From JAMXLO01 sp963726125 (GTDB taxonomy: Bacteria > Pseudomonadota > Alphaproteobacteria > Acetobacterales > Acetobacteraceae): a DNA stretch of 64,000 nucleotides. This document shows positions 18,248 through 27,971 of the stretch, piece by piece (position 1 is the stretch's first letter; every line of letters starts with the position of its first letter). Where the stretch lies: NCBI GenBank assembly GCA_963726125.1, contig CAVSBG010000009.1:1-64000 (forward strand), read 5' to 3'. Under the pieces are notes generated by a model. It worked only from the letters and a program-made list of their open reading frames with translations, was not told the DNA's origin and ran no database searches. The position numbers were made by a program, and so were the translations under genes.

Positions 18248-19516
18248 ATGAAACGTGTTGTCCTCGTGATGCTCGATGGTCTGAGGCGCGACTTTGTCGA
18301 TGCGGCACGCACGCCGCACCTCGCTGAATTCGCCAGGCGCTCCGAGCAGTTCACCAACTACCGCACCGCGTTTCCCTCGGCCACCCGTGTGGTCACGGCG
18401 ACGCTGGTCACCGGCTGTCACCCCGCGCGCCATACGCTACAGGGGAATTCGATGGCGCTGATGGAGGATGGCGTGCTGGTGCCGCATGACGTGGGACGCC
18501 CTGACTTCCTGGCACGCAAGCGAGCGGTCACCGGCTACACGCTGGCGGCGCCGACACTGGCGGAACGGCTTGCGCCGCACGGCGGGGTCATCGTCTACAA
18601 CAACGTCTCGCCGGGCGCGGCGTACATGCACGACCCTGATGGCCACGGGCACGTCTACCATCGTGCCGGCTCGTTTGCGCCAGGCCGTATCGCACTCGAT
18701 GCGCTGCCGGTCGCGCTTGATGCGGCGGGCGATCGCGCAATGACACAGCAGTTCATCGCCGACGTGTTCGGCGCGCGGCAGCCGGCGCTCGCAGTCCTGT
18801 GGCTCGGCGAACCCGACCACATCCAGCACAACGCGCCGCTCGGCTCACCCGAGCATCTCGGAGTGCTGCGCGAGGCGGATCGCAACGCCGGCCTGGTGAT
18901 CGACGCGGTCGACCGCCGGCGCGCGGACGGTGATGACATCCTGCTGATGGTCGGCTCCGACCACGGGCATGAGACAGTGTCAGGCGTCGTGGACATCGAG
19001 GCTGAGCTGATCGCCGCCGGCATCAAGGCGAGCACGGACTCAAACGAAATGATCGCCGTGTCCAGCGGCAACGCGAGCCTGATCTATCTGCATCCCGACG
19101 CGGAATCGCAACGCGAGCCTCTTGCCGACTTCCTGGCGTCGCAAGCCTGGGCAGGCCATGTGATCGACGCAGGGCATCTCGCGACCGTCGGCCAGGCACC
19201 GCACAATGGCCTCGCTTTCGCCGTGTCGCTCAAGGCCGATGCACGAGAGAATGAATTCGGCGTGCCGGGCCGGTCTCTCGTCGCCAAACCCCGTTGGGAC
19301 AAGCCTGATCGGCTTGGCTGCGGCCAGCACGGCGGCCTCGCTCAATTCGAGCAGTCGCCTCTACTTATGGCAGAAGGCTCTGGATTCGCAGGTGGAACAC
19401 GCCTTGAACCGGCTCACGTGATCGATCTCGCTCCAAGCATCGTGCAGCATCTCGGGATCGCCGCGGCGAGTATGGACGGTTCGCCCTTGCAGAACGCGCC
19501 TTCGCCATCGCATTGA
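18248..19516 (+). CDS. Alkaline-phosphatase-superfamily phosphodiesterase
   Basis: 422 residues of the type I phosphodiesterase/nucleotide pyrophosphatase fold. VVLVMLDGLRRDF gives the first metal Asp, AFPSATRVVTATLVTGC the nucleophile Thr region, LWLGEPDHIQH the Asp/His metal ligands, LMVGSDHGHETV the second Asp/His pair, and CGQHGGL the last His. No signal peptide is seen, so it probably acts in the cytoplasm. Substrate unknown; phosphonate or nucleotide diesters are possible. The last 152 bp overlap the convergent TPR-glycosyltransferase gene. Confidence 0.75.
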   Translation: MKRVVLVMLDGLRRDFVDAARTPHLAEFARRSEQFTNYRTAFPSATRVVTATLVTGCHPARHTLQGNSMALMEDGVLVPHDVGRPDFLARKRAVTGYTLAAPTLAERLAPHGGVIVYNNVSPGAAYMHDPDGHGHVYHRAGSFAPGRIALDALPVALDAAGDRAMTQQFIADVFGARQPALAVLWLGEPDHIQHNAPLGSPEHLGVLREADRNAGLVIDAVDRRRADGDDILLMVGSDHGHETVSGVVDIEAELIAAGIKASTDSNEMIAVSSGNASLIYLHPDAESQREPLADFLASQAWAGHVIDAGHLATVGQAPHNGLAFAVSLKADARENEFGVPGRSLVAKPRWDKPDRLGCGQHGGLAQFEQSPLLMAEGSGFAGGTRLEPAHVIDLAPSIVQHLGIAAASMDGSPLQNAPSPSH

Positions 19517-21071
19517 GCGCCGCGACGACGCGCATCATGACGGGGTCCCACTCGTAAAGCCGCTTTTGGCGGAAGATCCGCAGCGTCGGATACCACGGGC
19601 TGTCAGTGCGGCCGCTGAGCCAGCGCCAGCAATTGTCGTAGCGGTCCAATAGCAGTACAGGCTTGCCCATCGCTCCGGCCAGATGCGCCACCGATGTATC
19701 GACGCTGACGACAACATCGAGATTGGCGATGATGGCGGCAGTGTCGGCGAAATCGGCGACACCGCCCATTGGATCGCATAGCTCAAGCCCTGATGGCGGC
19801 GTCTTCGCCTGATCCGCCGCCGGGCCGATCTGCAAACTGATGAAGTGCGCGCCCCCCACCGCCGCCAGCGGTGCGAATGTCACGAGTTTGGTGCTGCGTC
19901 TGGCATCGACCACATCGAACCCAGGGAGACGTGGGCGTACCTGACCGGCCCACACCAGCCCGACCAGCATGCCATCGGTAGGCAGTCGTGCCCTCCAACG
20001 CTGAACCAACTCCGCATCGACGGACATGTACGGCACGGCATTCGGGATCGTCGCCAGGCTTGTCTCGAATACACGCGGGAGGCTGACGAACGGACAATGC
20101 CAATCGAACGGCGGGAATGGAATGTCGCCGGTGAGAACCTCGGCCACGCCGACAACGGAACGCAACACACGCTCCAGCGTTTTGGGGACCCAGGCGATAA
20201 CGCGAGCGCCGCGTTGCGCCAACAACGGCACATAACGCATGAATTGGATTGTATCGCCGAAGCCATCTTCGTGGGTCACCAAAACTCTGCGGCCTGTCAC
20301 ATCACCTAATCGCGACAGAGGAGGCATCAGGCGATCCACCCCCATGCCCCGATGCTCGGGAAGTGCCAGCCGCCATTCGAACTCGGGCCATGCTTCTTCC
20401 AGGCGTCCGGCATGCAGTAGAGCGACGGTGCGGTTCACCCTGATACGCGCATCCTGCGGCGCGAGAGCGATTGCCCGATCGTAGGCCTTGAAGGCCGCGT
20501 CGAACCGTCCTTCTATTTTCAGCATGACGCCGAGATTGCCCCACCCGCCCGGCTGCTCGGGTGCCTGCGTCACCACTTGGCGGAACTGTCCAATCGCCGC
20601 GCCATACTGGCCAAGATCCGCATGCACGATACCCAACAACTGTCGTGCCGACACCCAGTCGGGACGTCGACGCAGACCTTCTGTGAGTACGGACGCCGCC
20701 TCGTGCAGGGCGGATGCCTCATGCAGGAACTCCGCTACGCAATAGCGCAACCTGGCGTCGTCCGGCATGCCAAGCAGGCATTCGCGATATAACGCTGCGA
20801 CCAGGGGACGGCAGCGGAGTCGCACCAGCACGCCCGCCAGTTCGTGACGTCGATCCAGAGCATTCGCCCGTTGATGCGCCACACGCACGAGAATGGGCTG
20901 CGCTTGGCTTGTGTCGCCTTGCGCTCCAAGCGCGAGACCAAGCAACAGAAGTGCGGCCTGATCGCTTGGGTCGTTATCGAGCAGTCCGCGGCAGATGGCT
21001 TCTGCTCGCGCGGGATCGCCCGCTGCGATCTTGTCCAGGGCCGCATTGAGACCGTCCACGCCGTCCTGCAC
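19365..21071 (-). CDS. TPR protein with glycosyltransferase-like C-terminal domain
   Basis: 568 residues. Residues ~1-230 are helical TPR-like repeats (for example VSARQLLGIVHADLGQYGAA and GGWGNLGVMLKIEGRFDAAF). From ~255 a GT-B domain follows, with HEDGFGDTIQFMRYVPLLAQ and, near the end, VVSVDTSVAHLAGAMGKPVL and DRYDNCWRWL. This arrangement occurs in heptosyltransferase/OGT-like proteins that modify proteins or surface structures. The domain should end near ALNAMAKAR; the last ~45 residues are Arg-rich and lie antisense to the phosphodiesterase gene, so the original stop may have been lost. Confidence 0.7.
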   Translation of the reverse strand: MQDGVDGLNAALDKIAAGDPARAEAICRGLLDNDPSDQAALLLLGLALGAQGDTSQAQPILVRVAHQRANALDRRHELAGVLVRLRCRPLVAALYRECLLGMPDDARLRYCVAEFLHEASALHEAASVLTEGLRRRPDWVSARQLLGIVHADLGQYGAAIGQFRQVVTQAPEQPGGWGNLGVMLKIEGRFDAAFKAYDRAIALAPQDARIRVNRTVALLHAGRLEEAWPEFEWRLALPEHRGMGVDRLMPPLSRLGDVTGRRVLVTHEDGFGDTIQFMRYVPLLAQRGARVIAWVPKTLERVLRSVVGVAEVLTGDIPFPPFDWHCPFVSLPRVFETSLATIPNAVPYMSVDAELVQRWRARLPTDGMLVGLVWAGQVRPRLPGFDVVDARRSTKLVTFAPLAAVGGAHFISLQIGPAADQAKTPPSGLELCDPMGGVADFADTAAIIANLDVVVSVDTSVAHLAGAMGKPVLLLDRYDNCWRWLSGRTDSPWYPTLRIFRQKRLYEWDPVMMRVVAALNAMAKARSARANRPYSPRRSRDAARCLERDRSREPVQGVFHLRIQSLLP

Positions 21072-21144
21072 ACCGACACTCCCGCGCCCCGCAATCGGGC
21101 AGCGGAGTGTCGCACCGCCGGATTAAGACCCGGTTATCGCGTGC

Positions 21145-22680
21145 TCAGGCGTAGTCAGTCGCTGCGGTCACGTCCTTGTGCCGATCGGACCACACCGCGT
21201 TCAGGAACAGCGACAGCACGAACGCCACGACGATGTTCACCACGAGCGACGCGAGCGCGATGTAGCAGGGCACCGTCGTGCCAAGGATATGCAGCGGATA
21301 GACCGGCGCGAAGTTCACCGACGCCGCCATCCAGGTACCCAGGCCGAAGCCAACCGCCCAGCCGATGAGCAAGGCCCAGCCGTTCAGCATCCGCGTGTAC
21401 AGCCCCAGGATGACCGATGGCAGGGTCTGGATGATCCACACACCGCCGAGCAACTGCAGCCAGAGCGCGTACTGGAACGGGATAAAGAAGATGAACACCA
21501 GCGCGCCACCCTTGATCAGCAGCGAGACGATCTTTGCCATCTGGCTTTCCTCGGCGTCCGTGGCGGCCGGGTGGATGAACTCGCGGTAGATATTGCGGGT
21601 GAAGGTATTGGCGGTGGCGATCGACATGATCGCCGCGGGCACCAGCGCGCCGATGGCGATCGCGGCGAAGGCGACGCCAACGAACCACGACGGGAAGATC
21701 GCCAGGAACAGTGCCGGCACCGAGAAGTTGTTGCTGTAGCGCTTGAACCCTTCAGCGAACTCCGGCATCGACTGCACACCGACGGCGATCGCCATGAACC
21801 CTACCAGCGCCAGTAGCCCTAGCATCAGCGAATAGGCCGGCAGCGCGGCGGCGTTGCGACGCACCACGCGGGCGCTGGATGCACTCAGGATGCCGGTGAT
21901 CGAGTGCGGATACAGGAACAGTGCCAGCGCCGAACCCAGCGCCAGTGTGGCATAGACGCTGAAGCTGCCGAGTGATCCAGCGGGCGGTGGCGCGAGCAAC
22001 AGCTTGGCCGGCGGGATTGCGCCGAACATTTTGTCGTAGCCGCCGAGGTGTATCGGCACCGCGATAATGGCAGCGATCACGGTGATGTAGATCAGCAGGT
22101 CCTTGACGATGGCGATCATGGCCGGCGCGCGCAGGCCGGACGTGTAAGTGAAGGCGGCGAGGATGACGAAGGCGATGATCAACGGCAGGTCACCGCCGAG
22201 TCCACTGGTCTCCAGCCCCATGGCACCGATCACTACCTGGATGCCGACCAGTTGCAATGCGATGTATGGCATGGTCGCAAGGATGCCGGTGCAGGCAATC
22301 GCCAGCGCGAGCCAGCGGTTGCCGAAGCGGCCACGCACGAAGTCGGCTGAGGTGACGTAGCCGTGCTTGTGCGCCACCGACCACAGGCGCGGAAACACCA
22401 GGTAGAGGATCGGGTACACCATGATGGTGTACGGCACTGCGAAGAACCCGATCGCGCCAGCGCCGAACATCAGCGCGGGTACCGCAATGAAGGTGTAGGC
22501 CGTATAGAGATCGCCGCCGATCAGGAACCAGGTCACCCATGTACCGAAGCGCCGCCCGCCGAGGCCCCACTCGTGCAGCATGGTCAGGTCGCCCTTGCGC
22601 CAGTGCGCCGCGACGAACCCCAGGACGGTGACAAAGAGAAACAGCGCGATGAAGACTAGGAGCGCGGTCCAGTTGATCAT
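21145..22680 (-). CDS. Sodium:solute symporter (SSS family) permease
   Basis: 511 residues with about 13 transmembrane helices. ADFVRGRFGNRWLALAIA and the ALALFLYPHSITGILSAS segment are typical of SSS transporters, as is the IAIGALVPAAIMSIATANTF helix with Ser/Thr residues at the sodium site. The gene begins 13 bp after a DUF3311 gene, a pairing that is standard for monocarboxylate-type (MctP-like) symporters. The substrate may be an organic acid handled by the divergent enolase-superfamily enzyme. Confidence 0.85.
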   Translation of the reverse strand: MINWTALLVFIALFLFVTVLGFVAAHWRKGDLTMLHEWGLGGRRFGTWVTWFLIGGDLYTAYTFIAVPALMFGAGAIGFFAVPYTIMVYPILYLVFPRLWSVAHKHGYVTSADFVRGRFGNRWLALAIACTGILATMPYIALQLVGIQVVIGAMGLETSGLGGDLPLIIAFVILAAFTYTSGLRAPAMIAIVKDLLIYITVIAAIIAVPIHLGGYDKMFGAIPPAKLLLAPPPAGSLGSFSVYATLALGSALALFLYPHSITGILSASSARVVRRNAAALPAYSLMLGLLALVGFMAIAVGVQSMPEFAEGFKRYSNNFSVPALFLAIFPSWFVGVAFAAIAIGALVPAAIMSIATANTFTRNIYREFIHPAATDAEESQMAKIVSLLIKGGALVFIFFIPFQYALWLQLLGGVWIIQTLPSVILGLYTRMLNGWALLIGWAVGFGLGTWMAASVNFAPVYPLHILGTTVPCYIALASLVVNIVVAFVLSLFLNAVWSDRHKDVTAATDYA

Positions 22681-22693
22681 GCGACCGCCTCCT

Positions 22694-22906
22694 TCAGTGC
22701 TCGAGCCGGTAGACGATGGCGATGATCACCGCGCCGAGGATGATCCACAGCAGTTGGTACCAGTAGAAGAACGGAAAGCCCCCCAGGGTGGGCTGGACGC
22801 TGTTGTAGAACGGCACCCACAGGACCGCGACGAACGGGATCAGCAGAAGCAGTCTCGCCCAGGTCACCGGGCGTGCGGGCAGATGCTCTTTCTGACTGGC
22901 GGACAT
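22694..22906 (-). CDS. DUF3311 small membrane protein, symporter partner
   Basis: 70 residues with two transmembrane helices (WARLLLLIPFVAVLWVPFYN and FYWYQLLWIILGAVIIAIVY). DUF3311 proteins are consistently encoded just upstream of SSS-family permeases and are thought to be accessory subunits. The stop is 13 bp before the permease ATG. The start is preceded by a GGGGGAAT purine stretch on the coding strand. Confidence 0.8.
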   Translation of the reverse strand: MSASQKEHLPARPVTWARLLLLIPFVAVLWVPFYNSVQPTLGGFPFFYWYQLLWIILGAVIIAIVYRLEH

Positions 22907-23086
22907 CGCGATTCCCCCGAGAATGTTGCAGATCGATTATCGCTTGGCGGGGACCGATGCAACCAAGCAGGTCGCGTCGTCTCACCGGTCACCGCGACTT
23001 CGTTGACTTCGTGCCGTCGTGCATGGTGCCCTCCCGCTTGCTACAGGGAGCCAGCAGTCAGTCCCGCCGCACCGAAAGAGCAGCCC

Positions 23087-24241
23087 ATGAAAATTACCGA
23101 GGTCCTCGCGCACCCGTTGTCGGTGCCCTATGCCCAGCCGCGCTGGACGGCACATGAGCGCATGGAGCGCGACCAGGTCGTGCTCGTGGAGGTGCGCACC
23201 GACCAGGGGCTGGTTGGCTATGGCGAGATCGCCGGTGGGCCGCAGAAGCTGATCTGCGACCTGGTGCGGACGTTCGCGACGGTGATCGTGGGGATGGATC
23301 CGCTGGGACACGTCGAGATCTGGCAGCTTTTGTTCTCGCTGACCTCGCCGCGGCCGGGTGGCATCGGCGGCTGGGACGGCATGCCGGCGCCGCTGCCGCG
23401 CATCCAGCGGCCGCAGGCAATGGCGGCCATCGGCGGCATCGACATTGCGCTGTGGGATCTGAAGGGCAAGGCGGTCGGGCTGCCGGTGTTCCGGCTGCTC
23501 GGCGGCACGCGCACCGAGGTCTTCACCTATGCGACAGGCGGCTACTACCGCGAAGGCGAACCGCCGGAGGCCTGCGCGGAGGAGTTCGGCCGGTTCGTTG
23601 CCGACGGCTACCGTGCCGTGAAGCTGAAGACGGGCGCGTTGTCGCTGGCGGACGAGGTGAGGCGCATCCGTGCAGTGCGCGCCGCCATCGGCCCCGGCGT
23701 GATGCTGATGCTGGACATGAACGCTCCGTACGACGTAGCGGGCTGCATCCGGTTCGCCGAGGCGGTGGCGCCGTTCGACATCTTCTGGCTGGAGGAGCCG
23801 CTGCACTGGTACCTCCAGCCGGCCGACTATGTGCAGCTGGCGGCGGCATCACCGATACCGCTGGCGCATGGCGAGCGCGAATGGCACCGCTATACCATGC
23901 GCGACTTCATCGATAGCGGTGCGATCCGGTTCGTGCAGTTCGACTCGACGCGAGCGGCGGGGTTCACCGAGTTGCTGCGCATCGCGCACTACGCCGAGCA
24001 GAAGGGCGTGGTGATCGCGCCTCACTCGGCGCTGCATGTCCATGCGCACCTGGTCTCGGCGTTCGGCGATGCTGCGTTCGGGGCGGAGTCCATCGGCGAT
24101 CACGGACGCCATCCGATCCACCATGGGATCCACCGCGGCGGGGCTTTGGTGACGGACGGGATGGCGCGGCTGACGGAGGCGCCAGGCTTCGGCATGGAGA
24201 TTGACTGGGCGGAGGTCGAACGGTTCCGGGCCGCGGGATGA
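23087..24241 (+). CDS. Mandelate racemase / muconate lactonizing family enzyme
   Basis: 384 residues of the enolase superfamily. Conserved in order: AAIGGIDIALWDLKGKAVGL, YRAVKLKTG (KxK on strand 2), LMLDMNAPYDV (metal Asp), IFWLEEPLHWY (metal Glu), PLAHGEREW (third acidic ligand) and GVVIAPHSALHVHAHL (His of the His/Asp dyad). Such enzymes abstract a proton alpha to a carboxylate, often dehydrating sugar acids. The neighbouring symporter pair suggests uptake of that acid. The gene is divergent from DUF3311 with ~180 bp between. ATG chosen at 23087 because MKITEVLAHPLSVPY is the usual start of the fold. Confidence 0.85.
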   Translation: MKITEVLAHPLSVPYAQPRWTAHERMERDQVVLVEVRTDQGLVGYGEIAGGPQKLICDLVRTFATVIVGMDPLGHVEIWQLLFSLTSPRPGGIGGWDGMPAPLPRIQRPQAMAAIGGIDIALWDLKGKAVGLPVFRLLGGTRTEVFTYATGGYYREGEPPEACAEEFGRFVADGYRAVKLKTGALSLADEVRRIRAVRAAIGPGVMLMLDMNAPYDVAGCIRFAEAVAPFDIFWLEEPLHWYLQPADYVQLAAASPIPLAHGEREWHRYTMRDFIDSGAIRFVQFDSTRAAGFTELLRIAHYAEQKGVVIAPHSALHVHAHLVSAFGDAAFGAESIGDHGRHPIHHGIHRGGALVTDGMARLTEAPGFGMEIDWAEVERFRAAG

Positions 24242-24269
24242 GATTCCTGTCCTGAGCCAATACTTCGTT

Positions 24270-24638
24270 ATGCTGCTGGTATCCCTTGGCCTCCTGCTGA
24301 TCGCGGCCACGTTGGGCAGCGTGCTCGCGGGATTGAGTTTCCGGCCCGAGGCGCCGCCGCTCGCCCGGATCTTCGGCGTGTTGCACGGATGTCTGGGCGC
24401 CGGTGGCTTTGCCGCATTGTTGTTGGCACTGCGTGGCCCGCCCCGCGGTGTAGCGATGGGGGTCGGTTCATTCGGTCGCGTCGCCGCGGTGCTGCTTGCT
24501 GTCGCCCTATTGGCGGGACTGACCATGCTCGTCATACGTTCACGCGCTTGGCAGGTGTCCGGCCTGATTATCGGCATTCATGCAACGATGGCGATCAGCG
24601 GCATAGTGATCCTCGCCGCCTATATGCTGATCGCTTAG
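24270..24638 (+). CDS. Small four-helix membrane protein
   Basis: 122 residues, almost entirely hydrophobic, with four predicted helices (MLLVSLGLLLIAATLGSVLA; FGVLHGCLGAGGFAALLLAL; VAAVLLAVALLAGLTMLVI; IGIHATMAISGIVILAAYML). I do not recognise the family. It begins 28 bp after the racemase-family gene on the same strand. The ATG at 24270 is the first good one in frame; the reading frame is open upstream, so a longer start is possible. Confidence 0.5.
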   Translation: MLLVSLGLLLIAATLGSVLAGLSFRPEAPPLARIFGVLHGCLGAGGFAALLLALRGPPRGVAMGVGSFGRVAAVLLAVALLAGLTMLVIRSRAWQVSGLIIGIHATMAISGIVILAAYMLIA

Positions 24639-24728
24639 GTTGGGTCTGATTTATGGCCACTTATCATGGCCGGGCTCACATGAGGTTATGGGTGTTACGA
24701 TTTACTGAACCTGAGCTCTGTTTGTTTG

Positions 24729-27084
24729 GTGGCGGCTCTGGAGCGACGTGGCCAGCGCGATGATCGAAAAGCCCCGTACATTCAGTCGGACGTTCCAGGC
24801 GATAGTGGGGTGCCCCGCGCATTGATCGACCTTCCGGCCGAAGTCCCCATTGATGTGTCACCGTGCTCTACGCGCATCGTTCGCGTGCGTCTGGGCGGGC
24901 AGCCATCGGGCGTCACATCCTATCTGCCGCCGCACACACGGCCTCATACGCCACACGAGACGCGCGTGGGAGCAGAAACGACGATCGACACCGGGGAGCT
25001 GTCGGTGACGATATCACATGACGCCGTCAGCTTCGCCGATCGGCAAGGGACAACGCGGCTCATCCTGGCGCTCGACCAGACGCGATTACAGCCGGATGTC
25101 CTGATACGACTGCAAATCGTGGGCGAGCAGCATTTCTACGGGCTCGGTGAAGGCGGAGCGCAGTTCGACAGGCTTGGGGCGGTCCGCCGCTTTTGGAATT
25201 TCCAGGCCAATCGCGGTCAGGGCGCCGACATCGCGATGCCTATACTGTTGTCGAACGCTGGATATGCCGTGTTTTTCGACTCCGCGGCCATGGCAACCCT
25301 GGAGCCTGGCGACGCTCCGGATGGCGCCTGGCTGGAATACCGAGGCAACGGTGGACCGCTCGATCTTTACTTCATCGGCGGCGATGGATTGCGCCAGGTA
25401 TTGGGCGACGTGGCCATGCTGTTGGGTCGCGCGACGATGCCGCCACGCTGGTCGCTGGGCTACATGCAGTCGTCGCGGCACTTCACCGACGCAGCGGAAG
25501 TTCGCGACCTGGCCGCGCAATTCGCCTGCCGTGCGATGCGCTGATATTCCTGTCCACCTACGGCACTGCCACCGGATGAAATCGCGGCGTTGGGCATCTG
25601 GAATTTCAGCCGAACATCTTCGCGAACGCGGAGGTGATGCTGGCCGAGCTCCGCGAGCAGCGTTTCCGCGTCGTCAAGCATGAATACCCCGTGCTGGATG
25701 AAGCCTCGCCTTTGTTCACCGAGGCGGAACGCAACGGCTACCTGCTGGATGTCGCCTATCCACGGCTGACCCCCGCGCAACCGGGCGCGGTCGTCTATAA
25801 GGAAGGTCAGCGACTGATCGATTTCTCGCGACCGGAGGCGCGGGCGTGGTGGTGGCGCTCGCATAAGCAGTTGCGAGATCTTGGTGTAGCCGGCTGGTGG
25901 CTGGATGGAGGTGAAGGCCCGCCAGCGTCGGCGTCGCTGCATGCAGCTCCCGCGAGCGTCCTGCACAACCGCTACGACCTGCTGCGCCAACAGGCCTTCG
26001 CCGAAGGCGAGGCGGTCGATCGTCCGGACCTGCGTCCATACCTGCTGTGCCGTTCGGGCGGTCCCGGCATGCAGCGGTTCGGTGCCGTCCCATGGTCGGG
26101 CGACATCAATGCGACGTTCGCCAGTCTGGAACTGCAAATTCGCACGGGATTGCAGGTCGGCATGGCCGGTGTTCCGCACTGGGGAACCGATACCGGAGGC
26201 TTCTACCGCGTCGGCGCAAATGACGCGGAACTGTTCGTGCGCTGGTTCCAGTTCAGCGCCTTTTGCTCGATCTTCCGCGGGCATAGCTTCGTCTGGCGCG
26301 AGCACCTGCCGTGGTCCCATGGCGACGGAATCGAAAAAATCTGCCGCAATTATCTGGAGCTTCGCTCACGGCTGATGCCTTATACCTACACGTTGGCGTG
26401 GCAGGCACGCAGCCTGGGACTTCCAACGATGCGACCGCTGGTACTGAACTATCCGAATGATCCCGCTGTTTGGGATCTCGGCACACAGTACCTGTGGGGC
26501 GATGACATTCTGGTCGCGCCAGTGACGCGCAAGGGTGCCACCAATGGACGATCTATCTGCCCGCCGGGACATGGCACGATTACTGGACGCACGAGACGTA
26601 TCACGGTTCCACCGGTGTAACGGTCGCAGCTCCGCTCGATCGACTGCCCTTGTTCGTTCGTGGCGGGGCCATCATCCCGCAAGGCCCCGTCATGCAGTAC
26701 GACGGCGAGCGATCCCTCGACGAGCTGACGCTGCTCGTCTATCCAGAGGGAGAAGCGTCCTTCAGTCTCTACGAAGATGACGGCCTGACCAACGCCTATC
26801 GCGACGGCAGCTACGCCGAGACACGCTTCACCTGCACCGCCGATGCGGCCGGTGCGACATTCCACATCGATCCACCAAAGGGCAAGACATCGCTTCTGCC
26901 AGCGAACCGCCGCTACCTGCTCAAGCTGCGCACATCGAGGGTGCCGCACGAGGTCAGCATCGAAGGTGCCGGCGCCGTTCTGCCGCACCACCAGGGCAGC
27001 GAACCGGGTTGGTGGCACGACGGCGCGCACTTCCTGTTCGTGCGCATGCCGCCGACACCATGCACCGCGCGTATCGTGTGGTAG
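24729..27084 (+). pseudogene. Glycoside hydrolase family 31, decayed
   Basis: Family 31 alpha-glucosidases and alpha-xylosidases cleave terminal alpha-linked sugars. Present: FYGLGEGGAQFDRLGAVRRF, PPRWSLGYMQSS, CDALIFLSTYG, GVAGWWLDGGEG (nucleophile Asp region), YLLCRSGGPGMQRFGAVPWS, GTDTGGF, YLWGDDILVAPV and LFVRGGAIIP. The reading frame is broken near 25525; a TGA at 25577-25579 stands where relatives have Trp (STYGTATG then stop then NRGVGHLEF in the same frame); another shift is near 26545. Restored length is about 780 residues, normal for the family. A nonsense codon plus shifts points to a true pseudogene. It is followed by a sugar-permease stub, so this was probably an oligosaccharide-use locus. 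Confidence 0.8.
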
Positions 27085-27111
27085 CCAAGATCAAAGCGGG
27101 GAAACACAACA

Positions 27112-27264
27112 ATGCTCCGACTGGCAGACCTTCGGCCGCGTCGTGCTGCCGTTGATACCTGTGCCGCTGCTGGTCTTGGCGGCCATCACGTTCGCTCAGG
27201 CGTATGGGCAATTCGTATACCCGCTGACCTTGCTCAATCGGCAGGACCTGCAGGCGGCCGGTAT
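27112..27264 (+). pseudogene. Sugar ABC transporter permease, C-terminal stub
   Basis: In one frame the sequence reads DWQTFGRVVLPLIPVPLLVL then AAITFAQAYGQFVYPLTLLN. This matches the region following the EAA loop in MalG-type permeases, where the family reads FRRVVLPL...FTF..WNDFLWPL. Nothing upstream or downstream belongs to the gene. The stub lies just after the broken GH31 gene, where a matching importer would be expected. Confidence 0.5.
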
Positions 27265-27272
27265 TTGCGATC

Positions 27273-27971
27273 TCAGCAACGCTCTTGATGAATAGCAAAG
27301 TCACGTTCGAATACCCCCGCGGTGGAATTCATCGTTACCTCGCCACGCTCCATAAGCAGCACCCGGTCGGCGACGGGCAGAGCGATACGGATATGTTGTT
27401 CCACAATGACGACAGCCGTGCCGCGCTTCGCCCAACGCCGGAGAAATTCCAGGATGCTCGGGAGCAGCGCCTGCGCGAGACCGGTCGACGGCTCGTCGCA
27501 GAGCAGCACCTTCGGCTGGGAGACGAAGGCCTGTCCCAGTGCCAGCATCTGTTGCTGGCCACCGCTCAGGTTGCGCGCGTGAATGCGCAGCTTCTCCTTG
27601 AGAATGGGAAACATCGAAAAGACGTCCTCGATCGCCGTTTCGAAATTCGCTTTGGAGACACGCCTCGTGGCACCGAGCCGCAGATTGTCCAGCACCGATA
27701 TCTCCGGGAACACGCGGTGGCCGTCCAGCACCAATCGCAGCCCCTTGTCGGGCATGGTTTCGGGCGCCAATCCCGTGAGGTCCGCACCATCGAGCTTCAC
27801 GGAGCCCGAGGTCGGAACTATGAAGCCACCGAGCGTGCGCAGCAACGTGGTCTTGCCCGCGCCGTTCTCGCCGACGATCAGCATGATCTGACCTGCATCG
27901 ACCGAGAGGTTGACGCTGCGCAAAACCGGCACACTGCCGTAGCCGGAACACAGGTCCTTCGCCTCAAACAT
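27273..27971 (-). CDS. livF: Branched-chain-type ABC transporter ATPase LivF
   Basis: 232 residues. Walker A GENGAGKTTLLRTL, signature RNLSGGQQQMLALGQAF, Walker B VLLCDEPSTGLAQ and the switch EQH in VVIVEQHIRIAL. The LivF start (MFEAKDLCSGYGSVPVLRSV) is standard. It overlaps the LivM-LivG stop by 8 bp (ATGTTTGA). It is the last gene of the liv operon and should pair with the LivG domain as the ATPase dimer. Confidence 0.9.
   Translation of the reverse strand: MFEAKDLCSGYGSVPVLRSVNLSVDAGQIMLIVGENGAGKTTLLRTLGGFIVPTSGSVKLDGADLTGLAPETMPDKGLRLVLDGHRVFPEISVLDNLRLGATRRVSKANFETAIEDVFSMFPILKEKLRIHARNLSGGQQQMLALGQAFVSQPKVLLCDEPSTGLAQALLPSILEFLRRWAKRGTAVVIVEQHIRIALPVADRVLLMERGEVTMNSTAGVFERDFAIHQERC

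Noticed and set aside
22580..23086. A long upstream extension of the mandelate-racemase-family frame
   Set aside because: The extension is antisense to the DUF3311 and symporter starts; the conserved protein begins at MKITEV (23087).
25577..25579. TGA in the GH31 gene as a possible second selenocysteine codon
   Set aside because: Relatives have Trp, not Cys, at this position, no SECIS-like hairpin follows at the right distance, and the gene has frameshifts as well.
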